Shown one piece after another: positions 63,523 through 64,000 of a stretch of DNA of 64,000 nt. The translations under genes were made by a program, and so were the position numbers. The notes beneath the pieces were generated by a model. That model was not told the origin of the DNA and ran no database searches. It saw only the letters and a program-made list of their open reading frames with translations. Every line of letters begins with the position of its first letter. Positions within the stretch are counted from its first letter, which is position 1. Source of the DNA: GCA-002727735 sp038134525 (lineage in GTDB: Bacteria; Bacteroidota; Bacteroidia; Flavobacteriales_D; Parvicellaceae); assembly GCA_038134525.1 (NCBI GenBank), contig JAYPVI010000005.1, positions 62,001 to 126,000 of the forward strand. Reading direction: 5' to 3'.

Positions 63523-64000
63523 AATTATTCTTTTTCTAAAGGGTTTTGCTATGGGTTCTGCAGATGTTGTCCCTGGAGTTTCCGGAGGTACCATAGCCTT
63601 TATTACTGGAATCTATGATGAATTGATAACAACTATTGGTAACATCAATTTTTCTTTATTTAAGCTCATTTTAAGAGGAGATGTTAAAGGTTTTTGGAGA
63701 GAAGGAAATCTTCAGTTTATAACTACCCTTTTTATGGGGATATTTACCAGTATTTTCTTCTTAGCAGGTTTAATTTCCTATTTATTAAAATATCATTCTG
63801 AACCATTATGGGCATTCTTCTTTGGGTTAGTCAGCGCAAGTATAATTTATGTGGGAAAAACTATAAATAAGTGGAATATTAAAGTAATTGTTTCTTTTAT
63901 CATTGGTGCTGTAATTGCTTTTGTAGTTACTATCGCACCTCCACTTAAAATGAGTAGCAATATTCTATATGTATTTATTTCTGGTGCAATAGCTGTTTGC
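63512..64000 (+). CDS. DUF368 (PopT-like) membrane protein, N-terminal part (runs off the right edge)
   Basis: From ATG 63512 the frame stays open for 163 residues to the window end. GFAMGSADVVPGVSGGTIAFITGIYDELI-like text at 10-38 is the DUF368 signature, followed by membrane helices near 70-92, 95-115 and 120-145. DUF368 proteins include PopT, recently implicated in recycling undecaprenyl phosphate across the membrane. The start lies inside the end of the rhodanese gene, so the two are coupled. The C-terminal half is not visible. Confidence 0.88.
   Translation, partial: MKNKIILFLKGFAMGSADVVPGVSGGTIAFITGIYDELITTIGNINFSLFKLILRGDVKGFWREGNLQFITTLFMGIFTSIFFLAGLISYLLKYHSEPLWAFFFGLVSASIIYVGKTINKWNIKVIVSFIIGAVIAFVVTIAPPLKMSSNILYVFISGAIAVC

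Noticed and set aside
1..64000. tRNA, rRNA, CRISPR array, insertion sequence or prophage
   Set aside because: I saw no cloverleaf-type sequence ending in a GTTCRANNC-like T-arm, no regularly spaced repeats, no transposase or integrase and no terminal inverted repeats.

Overview
The window is a compact, AT-rich chromosomal segment of a Bacteroidota bacterium, most likely a marine-type member of the order Flavobacteriales. Several things point there: cargo proteins of the type IX secretion system (T9SS) with both known kinds of C-terminal sorting domain, a PorE-like envelope protein, Bacteroidota-restricted DUF families (DUF6913, DUF4293, DUF4199), a Rho with a long polar insertion, a mevalonate operon containing a GYDIA-type GHMP kinase, and repeated matches to the Bacteroidota promoter element TAnnTTTG. 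I see no insertion sequences, phage genes, CRISPR arrays, rRNA or tRNA genes. It reads as core genome with a few secreted-protein islands. No gap between genes exceeds about 200 bases.

Layout. 1-4.5 kb: N-terminal piece of an acyl-CoA dehydrogenase (minus strand), then prmC-ligA-DUF6913-aroK. 4.5-11.7 kb: a tightly overlapping minus-strand operon running HMG-CoA reductase, GYDIA kinase, diphosphomevalonate decarboxylase, mevalonate kinase, UbiA prenyltransferase and a prolyl oligopeptidase lipoprotein. This takes HMG-CoA to isopentenyl diphosphate and on to a prenylated product. 11.9-17.4 kb: sugar permease, GH92 alpha-mannosidase and glycosylasparaginase, a probable N-glycan utilisation set. 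17.5-22.5 kb: panD, a DUF1571/LysM protein, nitroreductase, rmuC and umuDC. 22.5-29.3 kb: the branched-chain amino acid operon ilvD-ilvB-ilvN-ilvC-ilvA, preceded by a complete attenuator. 29.3-35.4 kb: secreted T9SS cargo proteins. 35.5-42.5 kb: an MpaB-like protein, a 55-residue CxxCGS protein, mnmE, a MORN-like protein, queE, a PorE-like protein and an FkbM methyltransferase. 42.5-46.7 kb: a three-gene envelope operon (lipoprotein, probable outer-membrane barrel, T9SS cargo). 46.7-64 kb: housekeeping genes (rarA, mpl, rho, msrA, arginase, argS, rplS, trmD, a cysteine desulfurase, glmM, a TPR protein, a rhodanese protein and the start of a DUF368 transporter).

The strongest discovery is upstream of ilvD. 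An 18-codon leader peptide with seven isoleucine codons is followed by three mutually exclusive helices and an intrinsic terminator, a full ribosome-mediated isoleucine attenuator. Its promoter sits so close that the leader peptide mRNA should have almost no 5' untranslated region.

A second pattern is promoter placement. Ahead of panD, mnmE and the rhodanese gene a perfect TAnnTTTG element ends exactly four bases before an ATG, which predicts leaderless mRNAs. Eight convergent gene pairs abut or overlap, leaving little room for conventional terminators.
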